This document shows positions 26,517 to 35,025 of a stretch of DNA of 54,660 nucleotides, piece by piece. The DNA is taken from the NCBI GenBank assembly GCA_964480945.1, contig CAYZRX010000018.1, positions 1 to 54,660 of the forward strand, given 5' to 3'. Origin of the DNA: VGWB01 sp964480945 (GTDB lineage: Bacteria > Bacteroidota > Ignavibacteria > UBA10030). Both the position numbers and the translations under genes were made by a program. The notes beneath the pieces are model-generated. The model ran no database searches. It had not been told where the DNA came from and saw only the letters and a list, made by a program, of their open reading frames with translations. Each line of letters starts with the position of its first letter. Positions within the stretch are counted from its first letter, which is position 1.

Positions 26517-27371
26517 ATGAAGATCATATTGCCCATCCTGCTCTTCATCCTCTTGAACAGCCAAAGCGCTGTTATGGGGCAGGAAAAGCATGAAGGCGCT
26601 GATCATATTGTTTTCACAATCCTGTACGACAATACGTCAGTGGCTGATTCAATCATTGCGGATCATGGATTCGCCTGTTTGATTGAATCGGGAGATCGTT
26701 CCTGCTTGTTTGACGCTGGACGGATTTCAGAGAAGTTCATGGCCAATGCACTGACGATGGATGTGAATTTCTCCAGCATTGATCAGGTGTTTGTCTCACA
26801 CATCCATGGTGACCACACAGGGGGATTGTTCGATCTGCTGGACCGTTGCAGCAAACCGACACTCTACCTGCCGTTCACGTATCCACATATGCGTAACGAA
26901 CCGCTTGGCGACCGGGCGGACAACGATTTCAACGCATTCCTGGAGCGTCTGAAACCGTTGGTCTCAGAGATCATTCGGGAAAAGGGACCGGTAGAAATGC
27001 GTCACGGTTTCTATACGACAGGGACGATTGAAGATCAAACGTATGAACATGCACTCGTCGTTCCTACCTCAAGAGGACTGATCGTTGTTACAGGGTGTGC
27101 CCACCCGGGGATTCTGGAGATTGTCACGCGGGCAAAAGAGTTGATGAAGCAGGACGTCCTTTTTGTTCTGGGCGGATTCCATCTCATTTCGACTGATTCC
27201 GGGCAGATAACCACCATAGCACGGAGACTTCGGAAATTGACGAAATACGTTGGTCCCTGTCATTGCACCGGAGAGAGAACTCAGAGGATAATCAAAAGTG
27301 TTTTTCGAGAAGATTATGTCGAGATACAAGCCGGGACAAAACTGACACTCGATGGAGGTAGATTGAAATGA
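26517..27371 (+). CDS. Secreted MBL-fold metallo-hydrolase
   Basis: 284-aa exported protein (signal peptide ending SAVMGQ). The metallo-beta-lactamase motif H95-I-H97-G-D99-H100-T-G-G is intact. Later metal-ligand motifs are VTGCAHPGI, GGFHL and GPCHCTGE, which fit the DHPS-like (MJ0301-type) branch that acts on pterin or phosphate substrates. The periplasmic location is unusual for that branch. A GGAGG 5 nt before the ATG at 26517 fixes the start. The stop overlaps the next ATG (ATGA at 27368-27371), so translation of the two genes is coupled. Confidence 0.92.
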   Translation: MKIILPILLFILLNSQSAVMGQEKHEGADHIVFTILYDNTSVADSIIADHGFACLIESGDRSCLFDAGRISEKFMANALTMDVNFSSIDQVFVSHIHGDHTGGLFDLLDRCSKPTLYLPFTYPHMRNEPLGDRADNDFNAFLERLKPLVSEIIREKGPVEMRHGFYTTGTIEDQTYEHALVVPTSRGLIVVTGCAHPGILEIVTRAKELMKQDVLFVLGGFHLISTDSGQITTIARRLRKLTKYVGPCHCTGERTQRIIKSVFREDYVEIQAGTKLTLDGGRLK

Positions 27372-28369
27372 AGAGACTGCTTCTTTGCTTCTTGATGCTT
27401 CTTACAGCAACGGCCGCGTATACCCTGCAGGACAACTCCCCCCGGCTGGCAGGGCCGTACCTTGGCCAGAAACCGCCAGGCATGACGCCGGAGTTGTTTG
27501 CACCTGGATTCATTTCCACGGGCCTGCAGGAAGGTCCGTGCACGTTCATGCCCTCCGCCGATGAATGCGTCTTTATGGTTTCTTTTCGAAAGCCGCATTC
27601 CCATAACGCCTTCGCATCCCTCGTAAGGAGCAGGGTGGTACATGGACAGTGGTCGGCGCCTGAGTTTCTTCCATTCTCTGGCATGGGCTTCATAGACATC
27701 TATCCGTTCATCAGTTATGACGGCAAGGAGTTGTTCTTCGCATCTTCCCGTCCCACCGGAAGGGCCGAGCTAAAGAATACAATAAACCTCTGGCGAAGCA
27801 GAAGAGTGAACAATGAGTGGAGCGATCCCGAAGTACTTCCCGCTCCGATCAACGGACGCGGGGATGTATCCGGCCCTTCGCTGTCGCTTGATGGCCGTTT
27901 CTATTTTACATGTGCATCCGATTCTGGTTCCGCCATATATGAATCAACCTACCGCGATGGCCATTTCTCCGAGCCGCGGAAACTCCCGGAAAGCATTAAT
28001 ACGAAAGAGGGTCCATTCGACGGCGCCATTTCTCCCGACGGTAGTTACTATGTCGTTTGCATCTACAACAAGGGTGATTCATTCGGAGGGACCGATCTCT
28101 ACGTGTCGTTCAGGGCCGACGACGGCCATTGGACTCCTCTAAAGAACCTCGGTCCTGCGGTCAACTCGCCGCTCAACGAAGGATCGGCAGTCATCTCTCC
28201 TGATGGGAAGTATGTCTTCTTCAGCGGCTGCCTCGTCAGTCATGGATTTTATAAAGACAAGATCACGTATTCCGGTTTGTTGAACAACAGTCTGAAACCT
28301 CAGTATGGAAGTTCTGATGTCTATTGGGTCTCGGCAGCAATACTGGAAGACCTGAAGCCGAAGGAATAA
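27368..28369 (+). CDS. Secreted PD40 propeller protein
   Basis: 333-aa exported protein with a signal peptide (MKRLLLCFLMLLTATAAYTLQ). It begins with GPYLGQKPPGMTPELFAPGF, the same entry motif as the propeller half of the gene at 22235. PD40 blades follow (FMPSADECVFMVSF, ISYDGKELFFASSR, LSLDGRFYFTC, ISPDGSYYVVC, ISPDGKYVFFSG). It ends VYWVSAAILEDLKPKE, like the other PD40 members here. Start codon overlap with the MBL gene implies co-translation. It likely binds a partner or ligand in the periplasm. Confidence 0.9.
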   Translation: MKRLLLCFLMLLTATAAYTLQDNSPRLAGPYLGQKPPGMTPELFAPGFISTGLQEGPCTFMPSADECVFMVSFRKPHSHNAFASLVRSRVVHGQWSAPEFLPFSGMGFIDIYPFISYDGKELFFASSRPTGRAELKNTINLWRSRRVNNEWSDPEVLPAPINGRGDVSGPSLSLDGRFYFTCASDSGSAIYESTYRDGHFSEPRKLPESINTKEGPFDGAISPDGSYYVVCIYNKGDSFGGTDLYVSFRADDGHWTPLKNLGPAVNSPLNEGSAVISPDGKYVFFSGCLVSHGFYKDKITYSGLLNNSLKPQYGSSDVYWVSAAILEDLKPKE

Positions 28370-28445
28370 TAGATGAGAAACGTTAGACGAAAGACGGAAG
28401 AAGAAAGACGTGAGAGGTAAGACGAAAAAAGCAGATAGAAGATGT
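28370..28445 (+). repeat. Purine-rich degenerate repeat spacer
   Basis: The plus strand is built of loosely repeated AGACG-type units (AGACGAAAGACGGAAG, AAAGACGTGAGAGG, TAAGACGAAAAAAG). It is nearly pyrimidine-free over about 70 nt and has no open frame. It lies between the PD40 gene and the next serine hydrolase. Confidence 0.6.
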
Positions 28446-28519
28446 TGGAGCATCGTCCATACTGCAGACAAAGAAAGAGAATCTCTCATCCGAGAACATC
28501 ACGTTTAAGAGGAGACGAC

Positions 28520-30019
28520 ATGAAGACACTCCCTGCGACCTTCGTTACGGCTATTCTGCTTCTTGCGTTCACTTCACCGCCTCATTCGCAGGAGATCCTG
28601 GATACAGCGAAGCAGGATAACACAGCAAGAGAAAAACGCGTCGTCGAGTTCGTTTCAGCCTACATGGATGCCTATCAAATCCCCGGCCTCGCCCTGGCAA
28701 TCGTGAAAGATGATCAAATCGATCTGGCCAAAGCTTTCGGAGTCAAGAACCTTGATACGAAAGAACCGATGACTGTCGAATCAATATTCCACATGGCGTC
28801 AGTGTCAAAACCATTTTCGGCAACGGCGATTATGCAACTCGTGGAAAAGGGGAAAATGAAGCTTGATGATCCGCTTGTTCACTACCTTCCGTATTTCAAG
28901 CTTGATGATCCGCGTTACAAAGACATCACCATCAAACAGATGCTGACTCATACGTCCGGCATTCCCGATGTACGTGATTACGAATGGGATAAGCCACAAT
29001 TCGACGATGGTGCGGCAGAGCGATATGTGCGAAGTCTGTCGAAGGAGAAGATGATTGCCGGACCGGGAGAGCGGTGGAGGTACAGCAACATGGCGTTTGA
29101 CATTCTCGCCGATGTCATAGCCAAAGTCTCAGGGATGACATTCGAGGACTATATCAAGGAGAACATCCTTACCCCCCTCGACATGAAGGAAAGTGACTTT
29201 CTAAGAAGAAGAATCAAACCCAGGCTTTACACGAGTGGCCATACCTGGCAGCTTCGGCCTCAAGTCAGCGCCGTCTATCCTTACAACAGGCGACATGCTC
29301 CCAGCTCTTGCCTGAATGCGAATGTCGTCGAAATGTCGCACTGGGCCATAGCCAACATGAACAAGGGCGTCTACAAGGGGAAGAGAATATTGGCTGAATC
29401 CAGCTACAAACTCCTTTTCGAACCTCAGGCGAAGATTGATGAAAACCGATCCACCGGGCTCAGCTGGTCCCTCCAGCGGCGTCATGACCTCAAGACGATT
29501 TCTCACAGCGGGGGGGATTTGGGGTTTAGCAGCTATCTTGTCATGATTCAGGAAAAATCCCTGGCCGTCATTGCCGCCAGCAACTATGATCGAACGCCGA
29601 TACCCGAACTGGCGCTGGGTGTGCTGGATATCATGCTGGGATTTGAACCGCAGCGGCCCGCTACCCCTATTGGTATCCCTCTTGGACAAATGATCGCCGA
29701 AAAGGATGTAGAGAAAGCGATTGAGTATTACCGGGAGCTGAAGCGGACTCAACCTCAAAAGTACGATTTCAGCGAGAGACAACTGAATTCGTTGGGCTAC
29801 GGATTGCTAGGCCTCAATCGACCGAAGGACGCGGTCGAGATCTTCAAGCTGAATGTGGAGATGTTCCCGAATGCCTGGAACGTCTACGACAGTCTCGGTG
29901 AGGCATATCTGGCCGTCGGTAACAAGGAACTCGCATTGGAGAATTATGAGAAGTCTGTGAAACTGAATCCGGACAATGTGTCTGGGCAAGAAGCCATCAA
30001 GAAACTGAAGCAAAAGTGA
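28520..30019 (+). CDS. Secreted serine hydrolase (class C beta-lactamase-like) with TPR tail
   Basis: 499-aa exported protein (signal peptide ending PPHSQ; no lipobox). Catalytic motifs: S94-V-S-K97, Y188-S-N190 and H329-S-G331, all intact. After the hydrolase fold (to about 385) come about 100 residues of TPR. The last repeat, AVEIFKLNVEMFPNAWNVYD, is the same module as in the genes at 19458 and 24081. GAGGAGA precedes the ATG at 28520; the open frame upstream is not coding-like. The next serine hydrolase begins 31 nt after its stop. Confidence 0.93.
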   Translation: MKTLPATFVTAILLLAFTSPPHSQEILDTAKQDNTAREKRVVEFVSAYMDAYQIPGLALAIVKDDQIDLAKAFGVKNLDTKEPMTVESIFHMASVSKPFSATAIMQLVEKGKMKLDDPLVHYLPYFKLDDPRYKDITIKQMLTHTSGIPDVRDYEWDKPQFDDGAAERYVRSLSKEKMIAGPGERWRYSNMAFDILADVIAKVSGMTFEDYIKENILTPLDMKESDFLRRRIKPRLYTSGHTWQLRPQVSAVYPYNRRHAPSSCLNANVVEMSHWAIANMNKGVYKGKRILAESSYKLLFEPQAKIDENRSTGLSWSLQRRHDLKTISHSGGDLGFSSYLVMIQEKSLAVIAASNYDRTPIPELALGVLDIMLGFEPQRPATPIGIPLGQMIAEKDVEKAIEYYRELKRTQPQKYDFSERQLNSLGYGLLGLNRPKDAVEIFKLNVEMFPNAWNVYDSLGEAYLAVGNKELALENYEKSVKLNPDNVSGQEAIKKLKQK

Positions 30020-30050
30020 ACCGTCAGTGAGTCGAATGGAGGGTATTGTC

Positions 30051-31868
30051 ATGAAACGGCATCGTGTGGTCACAGCCATCATTTTGGCTGGCCTGGTCGG
30101 CGGCTGTCGACAAAACTCTGTAACGGACAAGCCTGTTGACGAAGCGCTGCAGGCGGCCATGGATGAATCCATCAAAAACAGCGGAGCAGTAGGTGTCTCC
30201 GCCGCCGTGATATTCCCTGATGGGCACATGTGGAGAAGCGCCAGTGGAATATCCCATGAAGGTGTTCCATTGACGACAGATATGCTCTTTGACATCGCGA
30301 GCATAGAAAAGAATTTTCAAGCGGCACTAGCCCTGAAGTTGGTAGAAGAGGGCCTGATCTCGCTGGAGGATCCGCTGGACAAGTGGTTCCCGCCTTATCC
30401 GAATATCAGCGGCAAGATCACCATTCGCCAAGTCCTGAACCTTACCAGCGGTATTGACAACATCGTTGAGGACGCCAATTCTCCATTCAGGGTTGGGTAT
30501 GTCAATATCGATCATAAGAAAATGTGGACCTGGGAGGAAATCTATAAGACCTACGTCGGTGAGCTCAATTTCGAGCCCGGGACCCGCTGTGCCTACTCAT
30601 CAACTAATTACATCGTGCTCAAGCAAGTCGTCGAGAAAGCCACAAGGAAAAAACAAACAGCCGTATTTGAGGAGTTGTTGGTCAAGCCACTTCACTTGAC
30701 TCACACGCTCACAGATTTTTCGAAGCCCGTACCAGACACGATGCCCATCGCCCACGGATGGTTCGACACAAACGATGATGGAACACCTGATGATATCTCA
30801 GGCTATTCCATCAATTGGATTACGTCACTTTCTTCGATGTGCGTCTATTCTACTCCCACTGATATGGTCCAATGGATTGACGCACTCTACCATAAGAAGA
30901 CGGTATTGAAAGAAGAGACGTTGAAAGAAATGCTGACCTTCGTCGGCCCCGTTCAGAATGAACCCATGATGAAAGGCTACGGCCTGGGCGTTGTGGATCT
31001 CAACCTCGGGGCAATACTTCCGAAATGGAAAGATGTACGGACCTATGGCCATTTGGGCTCCAATTTTGGGTACACCACATTTGCCACATATTTTCCCGAG
31101 CTGGGAATCTCCGTGTCAATCATGTTCAACAGAGGCTGCGACGCAGGTACGAACAAAGCAGTAGGTATCGTTTCCGGGGCATTCTTTGACGCGCTCTTTG
31201 AGCACCTGGGGGTAAAAGGATCAAAGGAGGAGAATTCTGTTGCCGACATGGTGAGAGAGCTGGAGAAGTCGCCCAACGATGTTCACCTTATGTACAAGAT
31301 TGCGAAGCAGTATCAGGCGGACAAAGAAGATTATGAAGCTTCTTTGATATATGAGAAGATCCTGAAACAGGATCCAGAAGATAGTTATGGTTACAAAACT
31401 GAAGCTCTCTTCTGGAAAGCCAGCTACGATGGTGTCATCTCGAAGAAACCGGAGAACCTCATCGCCTTCATTGCCGAACATAAGGACTACAAAGATATCA
31501 ATGACGCCTACAGATGGCTGGCAAAAACCTACCAGCGACGAAATGAAATGGATAAGGCAGTGCAGGTTTACAGGGAGCGTCTACAGACGGTCGGGAAGGA
31601 TGCAGAGTTCTATAATCACTTTGGATGGTGGGTGTACGAGAATAAAGTAGCGAGTGAATACAAGACGGCGATAAAATATGTAGAAGAAGCTCTGGTTTTG
31701 AAACCCGATGCCTACTACATATGGGATACGCTTGCCTGGTTGTATCTTGAAAACGGAGAAGAACAGAAAGCCGTGGAAGCCTCAACCAAGGCCTTGAGCC
31801 TCGCTCCAGAGAACCAGCATGATGCCTACAAAAGTGCATTGGAAAAGATCAAGAGGAATCTCAGATAG
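30051..31868 (+). CDS. Serine hydrolase lipoprotein with DxNxDG loop and TPR domain
   Basis: 605-aa lipoprotein (lipobox VGGC, Cys19). Catalytic motifs: S84-I-E-K87, Y182-S-S184 (YxN variant) and an HLG in YGHLGSNFGY. Like the gene at 13754 it has an insert D239-T-N241-D-D243-G244-T-P-D247-D248, a calcium-loop-like pattern. Residues about 400-605 form several TPRs different from those of the other TPR proteins (ALVLKPDAYYIWDTLAWLYL). GGAGGG lies 7 nt upstream of ATG. It is the last complete secreted-hydrolase gene of the run. Confidence 0.92.
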   Translation: MKRHRVVTAIILAGLVGGCRQNSVTDKPVDEALQAAMDESIKNSGAVGVSAAVIFPDGHMWRSASGISHEGVPLTTDMLFDIASIEKNFQAALALKLVEEGLISLEDPLDKWFPPYPNISGKITIRQVLNLTSGIDNIVEDANSPFRVGYVNIDHKKMWTWEEIYKTYVGELNFEPGTRCAYSSTNYIVLKQVVEKATRKKQTAVFEELLVKPLHLTHTLTDFSKPVPDTMPIAHGWFDTNDDGTPDDISGYSINWITSLSSMCVYSTPTDMVQWIDALYHKKTVLKEETLKEMLTFVGPVQNEPMMKGYGLGVVDLNLGAILPKWKDVRTYGHLGSNFGYTTFATYFPELGISVSIMFNRGCDAGTNKAVGIVSGAFFDALFEHLGVKGSKEENSVADMVRELEKSPNDVHLMYKIAKQYQADKEDYEASLIYEKILKQDPEDSYGYKTEALFWKASYDGVISKKPENLIAFIAEHKDYKDINDAYRWLAKTYQRRNEMDKAVQVYRERLQTVGKDAEFYNHFGWWVYENKVASEYKTAIKYVEEALVLKPDAYYIWDTLAWLYLENGEEQKAVEASTKALSLAPENQHDAYKSALEKIKRNLR

Positions 31869-31895
31869 GAATTAGAAGTAGGAGAAGGAAGGAGA
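31862..31895 (+). repeat. Short purine-rich tract
   Basis: AGAAGTAGGAGAAGGAAGG-type sequence after the serine hydrolase stop, similar in character to the tracts at 28370 and (minus strand) 5035-5130. Confidence 0.4.
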
Positions 31896-31969
31896 AAGCC
31901 GGCAATCTCTGAGAGGGAATTTTCCATCTCTGGTTCTGAGTGGGCATTTCAAAACAGGAGGTTGTGCTC

Positions 31970-32426
31970 ATGAAAAGATCTCTTCTCACCACCTTCATCG
32001 TGGTCGGTCTTCTCTCAGCGGCCAGGTCGCAGGACGTTTTCGAAGCGTTCCGAAAGGGTGACATCCAGGCCGTCAAGGCGCTCATTGAAAAGTCCCCGCA
32101 GGTACTCGATTCACGCGATGCGGAAGGTCAGACGCCGCTCCATTGCCGCAGATGAAGAGACTCCCTTCATTGCTCCCGATGGAAGCTATCTGTTGTTCTC
32201 GCGCGCCTACGACCTTTGGGTGAGCTTTCGGGAGAAGGATGGGAGCTGGTCAGCACCGATCAAGCTCGGCCCCGAAGTGAACAGTCCCGGTTTCGAGCTC
32301 TGTCCGGTCGTCTCGGCCGACGGCAAATACCTGTTCTTCACGAGCGCACGCGGAGCCGGGATTCACGCTTACTGGGTCGGAGCAGACGTCATCGAGAAGG
32401 CACGGTCAGGATCCGAGGCGAAATAG
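31970..32426 (+). pseudogene. Ankyrin-PD40 gene with internal deletion
   Basis: An ATG with AGGAGG starts a signal peptide and the first ankyrin repeat (DVFEAFRKGDIQAVKALIEK, TPLH), close to the start of the gene at 22235. At about 32145 the sequence jumps to the end of the propeller (DEETPFIAPDGSYLLFSR ... YWVGADVIEKARSGSEAK) in another frame. A stop (TGA, 32153-32155) closes the first part after 61 codons. Compared with the intact relative, about 460 codons (1.4 kb) are missing. GCCGCA occurs near the join. The tail lacks its own start signal, so no useful product is expected. Confidence 0.88.
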
Positions 32427-32493
32427 TTAGGGCAAACCTTCCTCACTGTCCAGACGACCGCAGTGGGTTGCAATTGCCGCCACCCTTCCGGGC

Positions 32494-32522
32494 TTGCACA
32501 GAGATGTACAGAATGGTACAAT
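32494..32522 (+). promoter_or_regulatory. Sigma70-like promoter
   Basis: TTGCAC (-35) and TACAAT (-10) are separated by 17 nt. Each box matches the consensus at five of six positions. Predicted start of transcription is near 32529, about 110 nt before the membrane-protein gene at 32638. Confidence 0.55.
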
Positions 32523-32637
32523 ACCTTGTGGATCGATCCGACGGTGCCACCTACTGGCTGCAAAACCTTTGCCGAAGGAACGACCGAACAACCGCAACCA
32601 TTCCAACATTCAAGTCAACGATCTCTCGGAGTAACAG

Positions 32638-33567
32638 ATGAATATCCAATACATTGAGCCCTTATCGCGCGGTTGGAAGCGGATGACGAAGGCCCTCTTT
32701 CAACCCTTCGATCTGAAGAAGTGGTTTGTCGTGGGATTCACGGCGTTCCTGGCCGGACTAACCGATTTCCACGGAGGTGGCGGGTCAGGGGGGAGGGGGC
32801 ATGGGAGATTCGACTGGGGAGACATCTTTTATTTCCCCCAAAGAGCCTGGGAGTGGCTCGTCAACAACCCCGTCTGGTTCATCCTCATCGCCTTCGGAAC
32901 CTTCGTGATCTTCCTCCTGGCAATTCTCTTCACATGGCTGAGCTCCCGGGGCAAGTTCATGTTTCTGGACAACGTCCTTCACGACCGGGCAATCGTTGTC
33001 AAACCGTGGCACGAGTACAGAGTCGAAGGCAATTCGCTCTTTGTCTGGAGCTTTTCTTTTGGGCTCCTTGTCTTTGCGATCGTCATCGTCTACGCGATCG
33101 CTTGCTTCTCAACACTCTACGGCCTGTACGAAAGCAGCATGGATACAGCCGTGCTCATCGCACCCGTCATCCTGATGGTCCTTGGGCTCATTGCCATTAT
33201 GATTCTGGCAGGCTTCATCGAGCTTCTTTTGTACGATTTCGTCGTCCCGATCATGTACAAGTACCGGATCACGACCCTGAAAGCCTTGCAGATGTTTCTC
33301 CCCCTGTTCCTGTCTAACTTCTTCCATTTTCTCGGATATGGACTTTTGATCCTCCTTCTCACCATACTCATCGTCATCGGAGTCATCATCGGGGGTTTTC
33401 TCACTTGCTGCATCGGCTTCGTTGTCTTGATGATTCCCTACGTCAACGCCGTGTTGCTCCTGCCTATTTCTTATACCCTGCGGGCGTTCAGCGTCGAATT
33501 CCTTGAGCAGTTCGGCCCTGATTATCACATTTTCCCGCGGCCTGAGGCCGTCCAACCAGGGACATGA
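32638..33567 (+). CDS. Multi-pass membrane protein
   Basis: 309-aa membrane protein with about six to seven hydrophobic segments. It starts with MNIQYIEPLSRGWKRMTKALFQPFDLKKW-type sequence, which I associate with a conserved but uncharacterised family of bacterial membrane proteins (DUF7544/DUF4013-like). A Gly-rich loop (HGGGGSGGRGHGRFDWGD) lies between the first two helices. Its stop codon overlaps the next start (ATGA), so the DUF2752 gene is translationally coupled. Function unknown; a family link is only by resemblance. Confidence 0.75.
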   Translation: MNIQYIEPLSRGWKRMTKALFQPFDLKKWFVVGFTAFLAGLTDFHGGGGSGGRGHGRFDWGDIFYFPQRAWEWLVNNPVWFILIAFGTFVIFLLAILFTWLSSRGKFMFLDNVLHDRAIVVKPWHEYRVEGNSLFVWSFSFGLLVFAIVIVYAIACFSTLYGLYESSMDTAVLIAPVILMVLGLIAIMILAGFIELLLYDFVVPIMYKYRITTLKALQMFLPLFLSNFFHFLGYGLLILLLTILIVIGVIIGGFLTCCIGFVVLMIPYVNAVLLLPISYTLRAFSVEFLEQFGPDYHIFPRPEAVQPGT

Positions 33568-34016
33568 ACAATGCATGCCAAGACACCGAGGCAGAAATGC
33601 AGGTAACCTGGGATAACGTGCTGTCACGCGGAGACCGTGCCTTCAAGGCTCTCACGGCTGTAGGACTACTCCTTGGATTGTGGGCGTTGTTCTCGTTGGC
33701 TCCGGAGAATATCCCGCTCTTGTCCTGCGCGTTTCGCGATCTCACGGGCCATAGCTGTCCGACGTGCGGATTGACCCGTTCCCTCCACGCCGTATCTCAC
33801 GGAGAGTTGCTCGTGTCTCTTCACTATCATCTGATGGGACCCCTCCTGTTCACGGGAATGCTCATGGCATCTCTCCTGTGGTCTGTAGAAGCGGCCACGG
33901 GGAAAAGGATACGGCTCACGACGAACACACAAGGCGCAAGAATTTTCACTGCCGGCTTTGCCCTCATGTGGATCATGTACTGGGGGATCCGGCTAATCAG
34001 CGAATTTGTCCGCTAG
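33564..34016 (+). CDS. DUF2752 membrane protein
   Basis: 150-aa protein with three transmembrane helices and the DUF2752 hallmark CPTCGLTRS (CxxCGxTR) after the first helix. The family is widespread and uncharacterised; the CxxC may bind metal or be redox active. It overlaps the upstream gene by 4 nt. A slightly later start at the internal Met is possible, but the ATGA arrangement favours 33564. Confidence 0.88.
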   Translation: MNNACQDTEAEMQVTWDNVLSRGDRAFKALTAVGLLLGLWALFSLAPENIPLLSCAFRDLTGHSCPTCGLTRSLHAVSHGELLVSLHYHLMGPLLFTGMLMASLLWSVEAATGKRIRLTTNTQGARIFTAGFALMWIMYWGIRLISEFVR

Positions 34017-34113
34017 CCATCGAAGTGGATGATTGGCACACCGAGATACGTCGACGACAAGAAAACGCCCGAATACAATTCTGATCTGAACTCCGTCACA
34101 CACGGTCTGTATC

Positions 34114-35025
34114 ATGCCCACGATTGAACTCAACAAAATCACCAAGACCTTCGGCAACCATGTTGCCGTCGATAGTCTTTCGCTCGCCGTGCCCCAGGGG
34201 AGCGTCTATGGTTTCATCGGACCCAATGGATCCGGAAAAACCACCACGCTCCGGATGATCATGAACATACTCTATCCGGACAGCGGCGAGATCCATGTCT
34301 TCGGTGAGCCGCTGCGACCGTCCAGCTGCGACAGGATCGGCTACATGCCCGAGGAGCGCGGCCTGTACAAGCGGATGAAAGTGCGGGAAGTGCTGGAATT
34401 CTTCGGCGGCCTCAAGAATGGGGACGGCATCGGAGAGAAGGTCGACCGATGGTTGGAGCGATTGCAGCTGGCCGAGTGGGCGGACAAGAAAGTGGAGACG
34501 CTCAGCAAAGGGATGAGCCAGAAGGTCCAGTTCATTGTCGCCGTAGTCGCCCAACCGGAACTGGTGATCCTGGATGAGCCTTTTACCGGCCTAGATCCGG
34601 TCAATACCGAATCCATGAAGGATGCCATCCTCGAGCTGCAGGCGGGCGGAACAACCGTCATCTTCAGCACGCACGACATGAGCATGGCTGAGAGGATGTG
34701 CGATTTCATTTTCATGATCTTCAAGGGAAGGAAAGTTCTGGACGGGACACTGGCTTCGATACAAGATCAATATGCCGCCGACACCATTCGTGTTCGAACG
34801 AGAGACGGCGCTGCGGCCTTGCGCGATCTCCAAGGCGTCGAGAGGATGAACGACTATGGACAAGCGCAGGAGCTGCGCCTGGCGCCCGACGGCGATCCGC
34901 ACGCGATCCTGCAGGCAATTCTCGAGCGAACGCGGGTTCAAAGCTTCGAGATAATGAAGCCATCGCTGCACGACATCTTCATCAGGATCGCCGGATCCGA
35001 GGCGAAGGAGGTGGAGCATGCGTAA
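34114..35025 (+). CDS. ABC transporter ATP-binding protein (NatA-like)
   Basis: 303-aa ATPase of the ABC-2 (NatA/DRA) class. Walker A GPNGSGKTT (about residues 37-45), signature LSKGMSQK, Walker B LVILDEPFTGLDP and H-loop STHDMSMAE are present. The C-terminal ~90 residues are the extra alpha/beta domain typical of NatA-like exporters. It overlaps the permease gene by 8 nt, so the two form a transporter, possibly for sodium or a drug. The ribosome site is weak. Confidence 0.93.
   Translation: MPTIELNKITKTFGNHVAVDSLSLAVPQGSVYGFIGPNGSGKTTTLRMIMNILYPDSGEIHVFGEPLRPSSCDRIGYMPEERGLYKRMKVREVLEFFGGLKNGDGIGEKVDRWLERLQLAEWADKKVETLSKGMSQKVQFIVAVVAQPELVILDEPFTGLDPVNTESMKDAILELQAGGTTVIFSTHDMSMAERMCDFIFMIFKGRKVLDGTLASIQDQYAADTIRVRTRDGAAALRDLQGVERMNDYGQAQELRLAPDGDPHAILQAILERTRVQSFEIMKPSLHDIFIRIAGSEAKEVEHA

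Noticed and set aside
28370..28445. Possible CRISPR-like repeats
   Set aside because: Units are short, degenerate and without spacers of constant length; no cas genes are present.
12498..31868. Antibiotic-resistance beta-lactamase array
   Set aside because: The hydrolases have the shared SxxK fold but differ in the other motifs and carry TPR or acidic-loop additions; beta-lactam hydrolysis is not supported.
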